Below are positions 63,574-64,000 of a DNA stretch of 64,000 bases, piece by piece. Below the pieces are notes generated by a model, which was not told where the DNA came from, made no database searches, and saw only the letters and a list, made by a program, of their open reading frames with translations. Position 1 is the stretch's first letter. The number at the start of each line of letters is the position of its first letter. The position numbers and the translations under genes are program-made. Source of the DNA: Marinibacterium profundimaris (GTDB lineage Bacteria > Pseudomonadota > Alphaproteobacteria > Rhodobacterales > Rhodobacteraceae); NCBI RefSeq assembly GCF_002210095.1, contig NZ_AQQR01000002.1, forward strand, positions 124,001 through 188,000. Direction: 5' to 3'.

Positions 63574-64000
63574 TCAGACCAGATCTTCGGTCACGCCGGG
63601 CAGATCCGTCTGCAGATCGGCCAGCGCATCGGGCGCATGGGGCACCAGGAAACCGGTCCGGTTCACGGGTTGGCGCATGCCGTTGCGGATGATCTCCTTG
63701 CCCCACCATTGCTGCAGGGTCTTGGGATCCTGCGCCTCGGGCGGGATCTCGTCGAACCACCAGTGCCGGAACAGGGCCGCGCGCAGGGCGGCGATGCGGT
63801 CGGGGTCCTCGATGCGGATTGCGGCCTCGGTATCCCAGTGCATCGAGCGGCCGTTGAGGTTGGCCGAGCCGACCATGGCGAAGTCCGCGTCCTGCACCAG
63901 CAGTTTGTTGTGGACGTAGACGATGGGCGAGCCGGACGATGACTCTACCGTGTCACGCGCGGCATAGCGCGGCTGGACAGGGCTGGCGAAGGTCGCGCGG
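63574..64000 (-). CDS. Phospholipase D-like protein, C-terminal part (5' end outside window)
   Basis: The open frame enters from the right edge and gives about 142 C-terminal residues. They contain the second HKD motif, VHNKLLVQDADFAMVGSANLNGRS, with His, Lys and Asp in the right spacing, followed by DTEAAIRIEDPDRIAALRAALF. This fits the PLD superfamily, either cardiolipin synthase-like or a phospholipase D. The first HKD motif must lie outside the window, so the exact subfamily is open. It is on the same strand as the CsbD and PPOX-like genes, 165 bases upstream of CsbD. Confidence 0.88.
   Translation of the reverse strand, partial: RATFASPVQPRYAARDTVESSSGSPIVYVHNKLLVQDADFAMVGSANLNGRSMHWDTEAAIRIEDPDRIAALRAALFRHWWFDEIPPEAQDPKTLQQWWGKEIIRNGMRQPVNRTGFLVPHAPDALADLQTDLPGVTEDLV

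Noticed and set aside
63450..63692. Short plus-strand frame between CsbD and the PLD-like gene
   Set aside because: It runs into the well-supported PLD coding region on the other strand and has no ribosome site or recognisable sequence.

Overview
The window is a high-GC chromosomal segment (roughly two-thirds G+C by eye) that reads as an alphaproteobacterium of the Rhodobacterales, roseobacter-like. The grounds are the gene content (assimilatory NirBD-NasA with a trailing glycosyltransferase-3-like gene, spermidine/putrescine-type ABC operon, AMP nucleosidase next to adenine deaminase, NDUFA9-like protein, HWE-kinase bacteriophytochrome, IalB-like protein), the codon use, and a short intergenic repeat (core GTATTTGGGCAAAGATGAAG) of a kind I recall from that order. 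I cannot name the species. No rRNA, CRISPR array, prophage or insertion sequence is visible. About 60 protein genes and one tRNA are packed tightly, many with 4-base ATGA start/stop overlaps.

Layout. 1-5003: assimilatory nitrate/nitrite operon (3' end of nirB, nirD, nasA, glycosyltransferase-3-like gene). 5177-14474: mixed housekeeping and single genes (Stf0 sulfotransferase, serB, asparaginase, IalB-like protein, methyltransferase, rlmN, a large FkbH-like protein, a LOG-family protein). 14839-21166: HAD phosphatase-rsmD pair, FAD reductase divergent from a peroxiredoxin, a small lipoprotein, and a four-gene operon ridA-GDPD-FemAB/DUF482-pterin dehydratase. 21437-28502: a polyamine-type ABC importer operon with two unusually enlarged permeases and an embedded DUF1330 gene, divergent from an ectoine-hydrolase-like M24 gene. 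28540-34510: unknown protein, VOC protein divergent from an ArsR regulator, adenine deaminase-AMP nucleosidase operon, HU protein. 34702-40227: DMT transporter, glutathione peroxidase divergent from msrB-msrA, queG, GST, mtgA. 40381-47685: glutamate synthase operon gltD-GFA-hydrolase-gltB. 47931-53044: uppP, NDUFA9-like gene, tRNA-Leu(CAG), OmpA-like protein, purU. 53226-56939: AbrB-type membrane protein divergent from GntR regulator, NAD epimerase and 3-hydroxyisobutyrate dehydrogenase-like genes. 57304-60519: heme oxygenase plus bacteriophytochrome/HWE kinase/receiver. 60719-64000: amidoligase with a class I glutamine amidotransferase, facing a stress cluster (PPOX-like, CsbD, phospholipase-D-like, the last cut by the window end).

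How the genes work together. Nitrate is reduced by NasA and nitrite by NirBD to ammonium, which the GltBD glutamate synthase encoded later in the window can help assimilate through glutamine. AMP nucleosidase and adenine deaminase form an AMP-to-adenine-to-hypoxanthine route. GPx, MsrA/B, peroxiredoxin and GST give scattered oxidative-stress functions. The heme oxygenase makes biliverdin for the adjacent phytochrome.

The parts most worth a second look are the amidoligase-amidotransferase pair (60719-62409), the enlarged ABC permeases (21437-24302), the phytochrome operon, and two families of intergenic elements: long GC hairpins whose 17-base G-rich loops are nearly identical (7131-7195, 29584-29636), and the dispersed repeat that often sits at gene ends.
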